Shown one piece after another: positions 7,624 to 15,000 of a stretch of DNA of 15,376 nucleotides (the first letter of the stretch is position 1; the number at the start of each line of letters is the position of its first letter). This DNA is from Acinetobacter sp. GTDB taxonomy: Bacteria > Pseudomonadota > Gammaproteobacteria > Pseudomonadales > Moraxellaceae. A program made the translations under genes and the position numbers. The stretch lies in NCBI GenBank assembly GCA_030152605.1, contig JASLJB010000115.1, positions 1 to 15,376 of the forward strand, given 5' to 3'. Under the pieces are notes generated by a model, which ran no database searches, was not told where the DNA came from, and saw only the letters and a list, made by a program, of their open reading frames with translations.

Positions 7624-8607
7624 TTGAATACTGAATATTTTTATGAAATAGCAAATTTTGTTTGTAAATTTAATAAACATAATTTGATGGATTTATATGA
7701 TGAAGTTGTTTTACCTGCTTTTACATCGGAGGATGTTTGGAAGATAAAAAGAGGAAAATTCTTTTTTACTGATGTTCAAGTTGTTGAGTTGGATGATGAG
7801 GAGGAGAGAACGGTTGCTATTGCTGGTCGTTTTGTTAGAGATACAGTCTTGAGAAGACAACAAAAATATGATGGTAATACGAAAAGCTTGATACAAGATG
7901 AGAAAACATTGCAGAGTTCACCATCAAGTATTTTTGTTTTGATACTTAATAACCATAGGTTAATCTATCTAAAAGAAACTCCTCACGCACCTACTGTAGA
8001 AATGTTTAGGGATACTTGTTATACATTTTTAAGCAGAAAAACAAAAAATTATGCGAAACAGTTAAATACAGATCAAGGGAAAAGTTTTATAAAAGAATAT
8101 GGTTTACCTGATTTAAGGATTACTCCTTTTACATCAGAAGAAAGTTTAACTGATTTTATTAGACAATTTAGTGTGCTACAGACAGTTAAGATTACATTAA
8201 AATCGAGAAATAATGATGATATTGATAATGCTGATTTGATAGATTCACTTCATGATATTTCTGAATCATTGGGTAGCTCTTCTACACAGCTTAGTTATCA
8301 CAATAAGGAAAATGGGCTTGATCAAGATAAAATGATTGATCAAATTAAGGATACGACTAAACATACAAACCAACTTGTTCAACTCTCAGGTTTATCTCAA
8401 GAAAATACAATTTTGAAGGGTGATAATACGAACTTTAAAATTGTTAAATCTATCACTAATATAAACTTATCTGATATTAAAAAAGCTGCAAATAGATTGT
8501 TTGATAAAGTTAAAGATTTGAAGGCTAATAATACTATTAGCTTACCTCAAACTGAAAAATCAGTTAAGCAAAAAATTGATATGATTAATATTGATCCTGG
8601 ATCCTAA
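7624..8607 (+). CDS. RexA-like putative sensor protein of a two-gene defence unit
   Basis: 327-residue soluble protein with no signal or membrane segment. Residues 44-115 alternate short strands (GKFFFTDVQVVEL, RTVAIAGRFV, SSIFVLILNNHRLIYLKET). Residues 164-193 read as LRITPF...LTDFIRQF...TVKITLK, and residues 270-300 are a basic helix-forming stretch (LSDIKKAANRLFDKVKDL). The order and spacing recall lambda RexA as I remember it: PSFLFV...IGFART...PTTSDL, then VQIEP...TTVKVEAK, then RDIKKVAKDI. This is a by-eye comparison, not a computed one. Residues ~195-270 are Asn/Asp/Ser-rich and probably a loose linker. Base composition is very AT-rich. The start is TTG 7624, because an in-frame TAA lies at 7615; ATG 7687 would give 306 residues and lose a helix-like N-terminus. 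It is directly followed by a four-helix membrane protein, the RexA-RexB arrangement. Function unproven; it could be another sensor family (e.g. KwaB-like). Confidence 0.8.
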   Translation: MNTEYFYEIANFVCKFNKHNLMDLYDEVVLPAFTSEDVWKIKRGKFFFTDVQVVELDDEEERTVAIAGRFVRDTVLRRQQKYDGNTKSLIQDEKTLQSSPSSIFVLILNNHRLIYLKETPHAPTVEMFRDTCYTFLSRKTKNYAKQLNTDQGKSFIKEYGLPDLRITPFTSEESLTDFIRQFSVLQTVKITLKSRNNDDIDNADLIDSLHDISESLGSSSTQLSYHNKENGLDQDKMIDQIKDTTKHTNQLVQLSGLSQENTILKGDNTNFKIVKSITNINLSDIKKAANRLFDKVKDLKANNTISLPQTEKSVKQKIDMINIDPGS

Positions 8608-8608
8608 A

Positions 8609-9271
8609 ATGGATGCAAAACAGTTAAAAGATATGAATACTGAGTTATTGAAAAGTGAAAAAAATATTTTTCAACTGTATTTATCGTCAAGAAAAATACC
8701 CTTTTCAAAAACTAACAAGAAAGTGTTGGCTATTTGTATAGCAGTGTCAATGCTTATTAGTATAGGTATGCCATTAGAGGATTTATTTAAAAAAATTGAT
8801 TCTTTATCTTCTTTATTAATAGGAACTGTTGCTACAGTAACGGGATTCTTAATTGCAGGATATGCCATTTTTTGTTCTGTTACTGCTCCTAAATTATCTA
8901 TATTAATGTATTTAAATGGTTCAAAAAAATATGGACTTTCTAATTTAAAATATACTCACCTAATATTTATTAGGGTCTTTATTTACTATATTTTTTATAC
9001 AATCACCATAGTATTAATAACTGCATTTTCAGGATATAAAGGATATTTTTTTAAGTACATTGTTGATAATTTCGAGTGTAATGATTTTATTTTTAAAGCA
9101 ATTAATATTTTTACTTTTAACTGGATTGTTATTTTTTTCCTCTTTCTTTTACTACAATTAGGTTCCTTTATTTTTAATATTTATCATTCGATTATGACAG
9201 CTATTGTTTCATATCCATATTTAGATAATTTTGATGTAAGGTTTAAATCTAAAAAAGATGATGATTTATAA
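8609..9271 (+). CDS. RexB-like four-helix membrane protein, putative effector
   Basis: 220-residue inner-membrane protein. Residues 1-36 are a charged N-terminal helix. Hydrophobic segments lie at about 38-55, 68-91, 114-141 and 166-195, and a charged tail (KSKKDDDL) ends the protein. Helix 2 carries small residues (GTVATVTGFLIAGYAIFCS) followed by a basic loop, similar in layout to lambda RexB, a four-helix channel protein of about 144 residues. The extra length here is mainly the N-terminal helix and a longer loop before helix 4. ATG 8609 begins one base after the upstream stop. An in-frame TTG at 8591 would add six residues and overlap the upstream gene by 17 bases. This close coupling implies the two proteins act together. 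Parts are extremely AT-rich (10 G/C of 60 bases at 9061-9120), suggesting acquisition. Pore or depolarising activity is inference only. Confidence 0.82.
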   Translation: MDAKQLKDMNTELLKSEKNIFQLYLSSRKIPFSKTNKKVLAICIAVSMLISIGMPLEDLFKKIDSLSSLLIGTVATVTGFLIAGYAIFCSVTAPKLSILMYLNGSKKYGLSNLKYTHLIFIRVFIYYIFYTITIVLITAFSGYKGYFFKYIVDNFECNDFIFKAINIFTFNWIVIFFLFLLLQLGSFIFNIYHSIMTAIVSYPYLDNFDVRFKSKKDDDL

Positions 9272-9350
9272 TTTTCCCTAAAATTAATATAATATCGATC
9301 ATGCGAAACAGGTTTATTAATTACAGATAAATCAATTACTTATACCACAC

Positions 9351-9383
9351 AAAAAGGCTCAACTTTTACAGGTTGGGCTTTTT
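9351..9383 (+). terminator. Rho-independent terminator after the two-gene unit
   Basis: The arms AAAAAGGCTCAAC (9351-9363) and GTTGGGCTTTTT (9372-9383) pair with one G-T wobble and one bulge around an 8-base loop, ending in five T. It lies 80 bases after the stop of the membrane protein and closes the plus-strand unit. The A/T-flanked stem could also act from the other strand. The 195 bases between 9272 and 9466 hold no gene I can support. Confidence 0.8.
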
Positions 9384-9422
9384 GCATAATTAATATCATT
9401 CCACGTCTAATATTCAATCAAA

Positions 9423-9443
9423 ACCTCATGACTTTGATGAGGT
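9423..9443 (-). terminator. Terminator of the small lipoprotein gene
   Basis: Read on the minus strand, ACCTCAT and ATGAGGT form a 7-bp stem with a 7-base loop, followed by TTTTGATT. It is 24 bases beyond the lipoprotein stop. The T tract is interrupted, so strength is moderate. It lies back-to-back with the plus-strand terminator at 9351-9383. Confidence 0.6.
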
Positions 9444-9466
9444 CATCTTAAAATTAAAATATCAAA

Positions 9467-9787
9467 CTACTCAATCACTATTTTTATATTCACGGGATCG
9501 TATTTAGCAGCATAGCCAATGGCAACTTGTTCGATATGCTGCTGATATTGATCGATGTAACTCAAGTACACAGCCGTTTCTTGAAAGCGATCATCGACAC
9601 GATAGCGATAACTTGAGTGAGGTTCAATCATTCCGATGACATCTCGATGCTGAGTCGTTTCATAGCGAATGCTGACCGCTGTAATGGGTGCTGAAGATTG
9701 ATTCTCTATGTTGATATATGCATCGTGATCCGTACAGCCCAACAAAAACAAACTCATCCCCCACAGTCTAAAAATCGCTATCTTCAT
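9467..9787 (-). CDS. Small putative lipoprotein, function unknown
   Basis: 106-residue protein with a lipoprotein signal: a positively charged N-terminus (MKIAIFR), a hydrophobic core (LWGMSLFLL) and the lipobox LLGC, with the lipidated Cys at residue 18. The mature part (~89 residues) is rich in alternating hydrophobic/polar residues (AYINIENQ, ITAVSIRYE, VNIKIVIE), suggesting a small beta-sandwich facing the periplasm. Asp follows the Cys closely (CTDHD); since +2 is Thr, outer-membrane sorting is possible. I chose ATG 9787 because GGAG (+ strand 9794-9797) lies 6 bases upstream. A start six codons earlier at 9805 (TTG/GTG-type) would only lengthen the signal's n-region. It is less AT-rich than the flanking genes, has its own terminator, and is divergent from the next gene. 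I do not recognise the family. Confidence 0.75.
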   Translation of the reverse strand: MKIAIFRLWGMSLFLLGCTDHDAYINIENQSSAPITAVSIRYETTQHRDVIGMIEPHSSYRYRVDDRFQETAVYLSYIDQYQQHIEQVAIGYAAKYDPVNIKIVIE

Positions 9788-9861
9788 TTCGTTCTCCACA
9801 CACACCCATTGCTTGAAACCTAGGTGAATGCAAACATGAGGTACGACAGATTTAAAAGCAC

Positions 9862-9867
9862 TATAAT
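9862..9867 (+). promoter_or_regulatory. Possible -10 element (TATAAT) for the gene at 9944
   Basis: Perfect TATAAT in the 156-base divergent region between the lipoprotein gene and the gene at 9944. The hexamer 17 bases upstream (AGGTAC) is a poor -35 match, and the region is AT-rich, so a chance match is possible. Confidence 0.35.
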
Positions 9868-9943
9868 AATTAACTAATTCACCTACTCAACAATTTTATT
9901 TAAAGCCTGAAGCTGAACTGCACTTAATAACAGGTAAATTACT

Positions 9944-10423
9944 ATGAAGAAAAACATATTAATCAGTATCTTATTTATATTTTTCTTAATTCAATTGAGC
10001 TTAAATTTATATTTATGGAAAGGAACTGCAGTGCCTAAAATTCATGTACTAGATAGACCTTTAAATATTTATTCATTTGAAGGCAAGTATTCTCAGCATG
10101 CGACATTACCAGAATATTCCATTCTTCCTGAGGGAACCGTCTTATACGATGATAGTGATTCACTTAATCGAAGAGTAAAAGTTTATTTCAATTTACAAGG
10201 TATTGATTTTAAGTTTGAAGAACAAGATCCAGAAATATTAAAACAGCCGAGTGAACTTTCAGCTATAAGATCTAAGGATTTATCTGATATAGCTAAAAGT
10301 GTAGCTTTAATTCAAAAAGACATATATTTGATTATTAAAAAGGATGAAACCATAAATGATGCTGTACGCTCAGCACTTTTTAAAAAATATAAAATAGATC
10401 CATCTGAATATGAAACTGATTGA
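9944..10423 (+). CDS. Signal-anchored hypothetical protein
   Basis: 159-residue protein with an N-terminal hydrophobic anchor (residues 5-24, preceded by MKKN) and a ~130-residue hydrophilic domain that would lie in the periplasm. There is no lipobox and no clear signal-peptidase site before residue 30. The domain shows beta-like stretches (KIHVLDRPLNIYSF, RRVKVYFNLQGIDFKF) and then two charged helices (residues ~105-130 and ~134-155). Only one ORF is plausible here. AGGT at 9932-9935 lies 8 bases before the ATG. The gene is AT-rich like the two-gene unit upstream, unlike the flanking mrp and glt genes, which fits accessory DNA. No recognised family. It stands alone between divergent and convergent neighbours. 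Confidence 0.75.
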   Translation: MKKNILISILFIFFLIQLSLNLYLWKGTAVPKIHVLDRPLNIYSFEGKYSQHATLPEYSILPEGTVLYDDSDSLNRRVKVYFNLQGIDFKFEEQDPEILKQPSELSAIRSKDLSDIAKSVALIQKDIYLIIKKDETINDAVRSALFKKYKIDPSEYETD

Positions 10424-10492
10424 ATTATAAATTTTATGCAAAATTCTTTTTTTAGAAACTCTCTAAAGTGTCTATCTTCTCACCCACAAAAA

Positions 10493-10514
10493 AGCCCATC
10501 AATCTAGATGGGCT
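10493..10514 (-). terminator. Rho-independent terminator of gltBD
   Basis: On the minus strand an 8-bp perfect stem (AGCCCATC / GATGGGCT) with a 6-base loop runs into six T (complement of the A run at 10487-10492). It lies 29 bases past the gltD stop. Read on the plus strand it also ends the convergent gene at 9944-10423, but without a T tract. Confidence 0.85.
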
Positions 10515-10542
10515 ATTCGTACTATTTAGCACTTAATTCAAA

Positions 10543-11964
10543 TCAAACATCCAAATAGTCCAAGATCCCTTCAGCCGCTTGGCGGCCTTCCCAGATCGCA
10601 GTCACGACCAAGTCCGAGCCACGCACCATATCGCCACCGGCAAAGACTTTTGGATTGGAGGTTTGGAATTTATAAGCTTGTTGCTCAGCAGCAATCACGC
10701 GACCTGAACCATCGATCTTGATCTCGCTACTCGCAAACCAATCCGCAGGACTGGCACGGAAACCAAAGGCCAACAGCACCGCATCGGCTTCAAGTACTTC
10801 CTCTGAACCCGGCACAGGCTCTGGGCTACGACGACCACGGCTGTCTGGCTCACCAAGTTGCGTGGTCACGACTTTAACACCTGTGACTTTGCCATGTTCA
10901 CCCACGATTTCAATCGGTTGGCGGTTAAACAAGAAGTTCACCCCCTCCTCACGCGCGTTGTTCACCTCACGGCGTGAACCCGGCATGTTGGCCTCGTCAC
11001 GACGATAGGCACAACTGACTTGCGCAGCACCTTGACGGATCGAACTGCGGTTACAGTCCATCGCGGTATCGCCACCACCGAGCACGATGACTTTTTTGCC
11101 TTCGACACTGATGTATTCGCTCGGATCTTTTTCCCAGCCTTGGCAACGGTTGACATTGGCAATCAAGAAATCCAAGGCATCATAGACGCCGTCGAGTTCT
11201 TCACCAGCAAAGCCACCTTTCATATAAGTATAGGTGCCCATACCCATAAATACCGCATCGTAGTCATTCAGCAGTTCATCGATGCTGATATCAACGCCGA
11301 TTTCGGTATTGAGACGGAACTCCATGCCCATGCCGGTAAAGATCTCACGGCGACGCTTCATCACGTCTTTTTCCATTTTAAATTCTGGAATACCGAAGGT
11401 CAGCAAGCCACCGATTTCTGGGCGTTTATCAAAGATCACCGGCTTGACGCCATTGCGTACCAAGATATCCGCACAGCCCAAACCTGCTGGGCCCGCACCG
11501 ATAATAGCGACTTTTTTATTGGTCCATTTCACCTGTGACATGTCTGGACGCCAGCCCAAGGCAAAGGCGGTATCATTGATATATTTTTCAGCATTACCGA
11601 TGGTCACCGCACCAAAGCCATCGTTCAAGGTACATGCGCCCTCACACAAACGGTCTTGCGGACAAACACGGCCACAGACCTCAGGTAAGGTATTGGTTTG
11701 ATGGCACAATTCTGCTGCTTGGAAGATACGACCTTCTGAAATCAGCTTGAGCCAGTTGGGAATGTAGTTATGTACCGGACATTTCCATTCACAGTAGGGA
11801 TTACCACAGTCCAAACAGCGATGGCTCTGATTGGCGGCCACTTCTGCAGTAAAAGGTTTATAAATTTCCACAAATTCAGCTTTGCGGACGATCAAATCTT
11901 TTTTCTCTGGATCTTGGCGTGCTACATCCAAAAATTGAAAATCATTGTTTAGGCGTTCAGCCAT
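10543..11964 (-). CDS. gltD: Glutamate synthase (NADPH) small (beta) subunit
   Basis: Beta subunit of glutamate synthase (GOGAT). It oxidises NADPH on FAD and passes electrons through iron-sulfur clusters to the GltB subunit, which makes two glutamates from glutamine and 2-oxoglutarate. Cytoplasmic, 473 residues, full length. Cys50/53/58/62 (CLDCGNPYCEWKC) and Cys97/101/107/111 (CGRVCPQDRLCEGAC) are the 4Fe-4S ligands. GAGPAGLGCA (156-165) is the FAD-binding Rossmann loop and GGGDTAMDC (296-304) the NADPH-binding one. AGGGDM and a C-terminal ATAIWEGRQAA-type motif complete the FAD site. GGAG (+ strand 11971-11974) lies 6 bases before the ATG. It sits 76 bases after gltB with a 10-bp hairpin in the gap, and a strong terminator follows. 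Confidence 0.97.
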   Translation of the reverse strand: MAERLNNDFQFLDVARQDPEKKDLIVRKAEFVEIYKPFTAEVAANQSHRCLDCGNPYCEWKCPVHNYIPNWLKLISEGRIFQAAELCHQTNTLPEVCGRVCPQDRLCEGACTLNDGFGAVTIGNAEKYINDTAFALGWRPDMSQVKWTNKKVAIIGAGPAGLGCADILVRNGVKPVIFDKRPEIGGLLTFGIPEFKMEKDVMKRRREIFTGMGMEFRLNTEIGVDISIDELLNDYDAVFMGMGTYTYMKGGFAGEELDGVYDALDFLIANVNRCQGWEKDPSEYISVEGKKVIVLGGGDTAMDCNRSSIRQGAAQVSCAYRRDEANMPGSRREVNNAREEGVNFLFNRQPIEIVGEHGKVTGVKVVTTQLGEPDSRGRRSPEPVPGSEEVLEADAVLLAFGFRASPADWFASSEIKIDGSGRVIAAEQQAYKFQTSNPKVFAGGDMVRGSDLVVTAIWEGRQAAEGILDYLDV

Positions 11965-11983
11965 GTTGCTCTCCGTGGGTCAA

Positions 11984-12009
11984 TGTGGATAAATCTGCGT
12001 TTATCCACA
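11984..12009. promoter_or_regulatory. Inverted pair of perfect DnaA-box sequences in the gltB-gltD spacer
   Basis: TGTGGATAA (11984-11992) and TTATCCACA (12001-12009) are both exact copies, in opposite orientation, of the strong DnaA-box consensus TTATCCACA. With one more base pair on each arm they form a 10-bp perfect inverted repeat around a 6-base loop (TCTGCG). In the gltBD transcript this would fold as a stable hairpin 31 bases after the gltB stop and 9 bases before the gltD ribosome site. There is no T tract, so it is not an ordinary terminator. It could be a DnaA-binding/titration site, an mRNA-processing or stabilising hairpin, or both. Confidence 0.6.
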
Positions 12010-12040
12010 CCTGCCTAACATCTGGGTCATCAAAACCAAT

Positions 12041-15000
12041 TTATTGTGGATCGGCTTGCGTGGTTTTTAATAGCGTTTGTAGGTTGGCCGCTTTGGGTTT
12101 CACTAGCCAGAACTTACGGCTGTAGAAGTCAAACTCATTGCGGATCTTGTAGGCCCACGCACTGCCCGTCTCTTGAATATGCTCATCTAAGATACGCAAC
12201 AAGAACTCTTGATGCTCTTCCATGGTTTCAGTGGAGATACGATTTAACTCAATCAATTCATGGTTGTAATGGTCAACGAAGTCATTGTCAAGATCTAGCA
12301 CATAAGCAAAACCACCGGTCATGCCTGCACCAAAATTGTGTCCGACTTTACCCAGTACCGTGACGATCCCGCCGGTCATGTATTCACAGCAATGGTCGCC
12401 CGCACCTTCAATCACCGCAAATGCGCCAGAGTTACGCACTGCAAAGCGTTCGCCCGCAGTTCCCGCAGCAAAAACTTTACCGCCAGTGGCGCCGTAGAGA
12501 CAGGTGTTGCCGATGATGGCGGTATTTTGGGTTTGGAACGGTGAACCCTTCGGTGGGAAGATCGACAAACGTCCACCGGCCATGCCTTTACCGACATAGT
12601 CATTTGCATCACCTTCGAGTTTGATATGCAAACCGCCGGCATTCCACACCCCAAGTGACTGACCCGCAGTCCCAGTCAAATGCACGATGACCGGATGCGC
12701 TTCCATGCTCAAATTGCCATAACGACGCGCGATTTCACCCGAGAGGCGTGCCCCGATTGAACGATCGCAGTTGCCGACATCATAGTAGAAGTCACCGCCG
12801 GTACTGGCTTCAATCGCAGGAAGGATATCAGCGACCATTTTCTCCGCCAACACGCCTTTGTCGAATGGTGCATTGCCCTGAACTTTACAATACTGGGCTT
12901 TGCCATCCGCAGACGGATGTGAGTGTAATAAGGCACTGAGATCCAAATGTGCATGTTTGTCGGTTTCACCCGGCAGCACTTCAAGTAAATCGGTACGCCC
13001 AATCAAATCCGCCAAACGTGACACGCCCAAAGCTGCCAACCATTCACGGGTTTCTTCTGCAATAAAGTGGAAGAAGTTGATCAGCATTTCAGGCTCGCCG
13101 ATATAGTGTTCTTGGCGTAAATGATCTTGCTGAGTCGCCACACCCGTCGCACAGTTATTTAAGTGGCAAATACGCAAGTATTTACAACCAAGTGCGATCA
13201 TCGGGGTGGAACCAAAACCAAAGCTTTCCGCACCCAAGATCGCCGCCTTGACCACATCTAAACCAGTTTTTAAACCGCCATCGGTTTGCACACGGACTTT
13301 GCCACGCAAATCATTGACACGAAGGGCTTGATGCGCTTCGGCCAAGCCCAATTCCCACGGCGAACCGGCATGATGAATCGAAGACAATGGCGAAGCCGCT
13401 GTACCACCGTCATAACCCGAAATGGTAATAAAGTCCGCATAGGCTTTGGCCACCCCTGCAGCAATCGTCCCAACCCCCGGCTCTGATACCAGTTTTACCG
13501 AGACCATGGCCTGCGGATTGACTTGTTTCAGGTCAAAGATCAACTGTGACAAATCTTCGATCGAATAAATATCGTGATGCGGTGGCGGTGAAATCAAGGT
13601 CACACCCGGCACTGAGTAGCGTAGACGTGCGATCAAGCCATTGACCTTACCGCCCGGTAACTGACCACCCTCACCCGGTTTTGCCCCTTGCGCGACTTTG
13701 ATCTGGAGCACTTCAGCCGAGGTCAAATAGGCTGGCGTAACACCGAAACGACCGGATGCGATCTGTTTGATTTTCGAGTTACGGATAGTGCCATAACGCG
13801 CGGGGTCTTCACCGCCCTCACCTGAGTTAGAGCGACCACCGATGGTGTTCATCGCGATCGCGATCGCCTCATGCGCTTCTGGTGACAGCGCACCGAGTGA
13901 CATGCCCGCAGAGTCAAAACGTGGCAGAATTTCCTCAACCGACTCCACCGCATCCAGTGCGATTGAGTTGTCGGTTTTGAGTTTAAATAAATCACGAATG
14001 GTGGCGATCGGACGTGAGTTCACCAACTCAGCATAGGCTTTAAAGTCGGCGTATTGCCCTGAACGCACTGATTTGTGTAGGGCATTGATCACATCTGGAT
14101 TGAAAGCGTGATATTCCTTATCGAAGACAAACTTGAGCAAGCCGCCTTGATCGATCGGCTTACGTGCTTTCCACGCCAAATCTGCCAATTTTTTCTGATC
14201 GTTTTCAAGGTCTGCAAAGGTCGCGCCTTGAATACGACTTGGCACCCCAGTAAAGCAAGTATCCACCACTTCATTGGACAAGCCTACCGCTTCAAACAAC
14301 TGCCCGCCTCGATAAGAGGCCACCGTTGAGATGCCCATTTTAGACAAGACTTTGAGCAAGCCTTTTTCGATGCCTTTACGGAAGTTGGCTTGGGCATGGA
14401 TCGGATCACCCAACAATTCACCTTTGGCGATCAAGTCATTGATCACGTCATAGGCCAAATACGGATAGATCGCCGTTGCACCAAAGCCCAAGATCACCGC
14501 GAATTGGTGCGGATCACGTGCCAGTGCGGTTTCGACGATGATGTTGGCATCGGTACGTAAACCTTGCTGAATCAGATAATGATGCACTGCACCAGTCACC
14601 ATCAAGGCATTGGCTGGGAGATAGCCTTCACGGATTTTTTTATCCGATAACAACAACAAGGTTTTGCCCTGACGGATCGCTTCAGCAGATGCCGCGCAGA
14701 TACGTTGGATCGCCGCAGCCAAGCCTTCGCTGGCCTCGTAGTTCAACTCAATATCTGCGATCTCATAGCCTTTGCGTCCAAGGGTACGGATTTGATGCAT
14801 TTTAGAGTTGGACAAAACTGGGCTGGAAATGATCAAACGGTCGGCATGTTCAGGACCTTGTTCAAATACATTTTGTTCACGCCCGATACAGGTCTCCAAA
14901 GACATCACGATCGATTCACGTAAAGGATCGATCGGTGGATTGGTGACTTGAGCAAACTGTTGACGGAAATAGTCCGACACATGGCGTACCTGACGTGACA

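Noticed and set aside
7624..9271. Two-gene toxin-antitoxin pair
   Set aside because: The first protein is far longer than usual antitoxins and shows no DNA-binding motif; a sensor plus membrane effector fits better, though it is not proven.
8051..9311. An 11-base repeat (ATGCGAAACAG) at 8051-8061 and 9301-9311 as possible islet direct repeats
   Set aside because: Many 11-base matches are expected by chance in a 15-kb window, and one copy lies inside the coding region, not at a boundary.
10451..10467. Hairpin TTTAGA-AACTC-TCTAAA after the gene at 9944 as a terminator
   Set aside because: The stem is weak, A/T-only at the ends, and no T tract follows; the stronger hairpin at 10493-10514 serves this junction.
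11020..11538. 172-codon plus-strand ORF inside gltD
   Set aside because: It lies wholly opposite gltD, whose motifs are intact. Long antisense ORFs are common in genes of this composition.
13854..13867. Overlapping GCGATCGC octamers in gltB (and a similar CGATCGCGATCG at ~1894 in mrpA)
   Set aside because: Both are inside coding sequence and explained by codons for alternating Ala-Ile; there is no evidence of a functional repeat.
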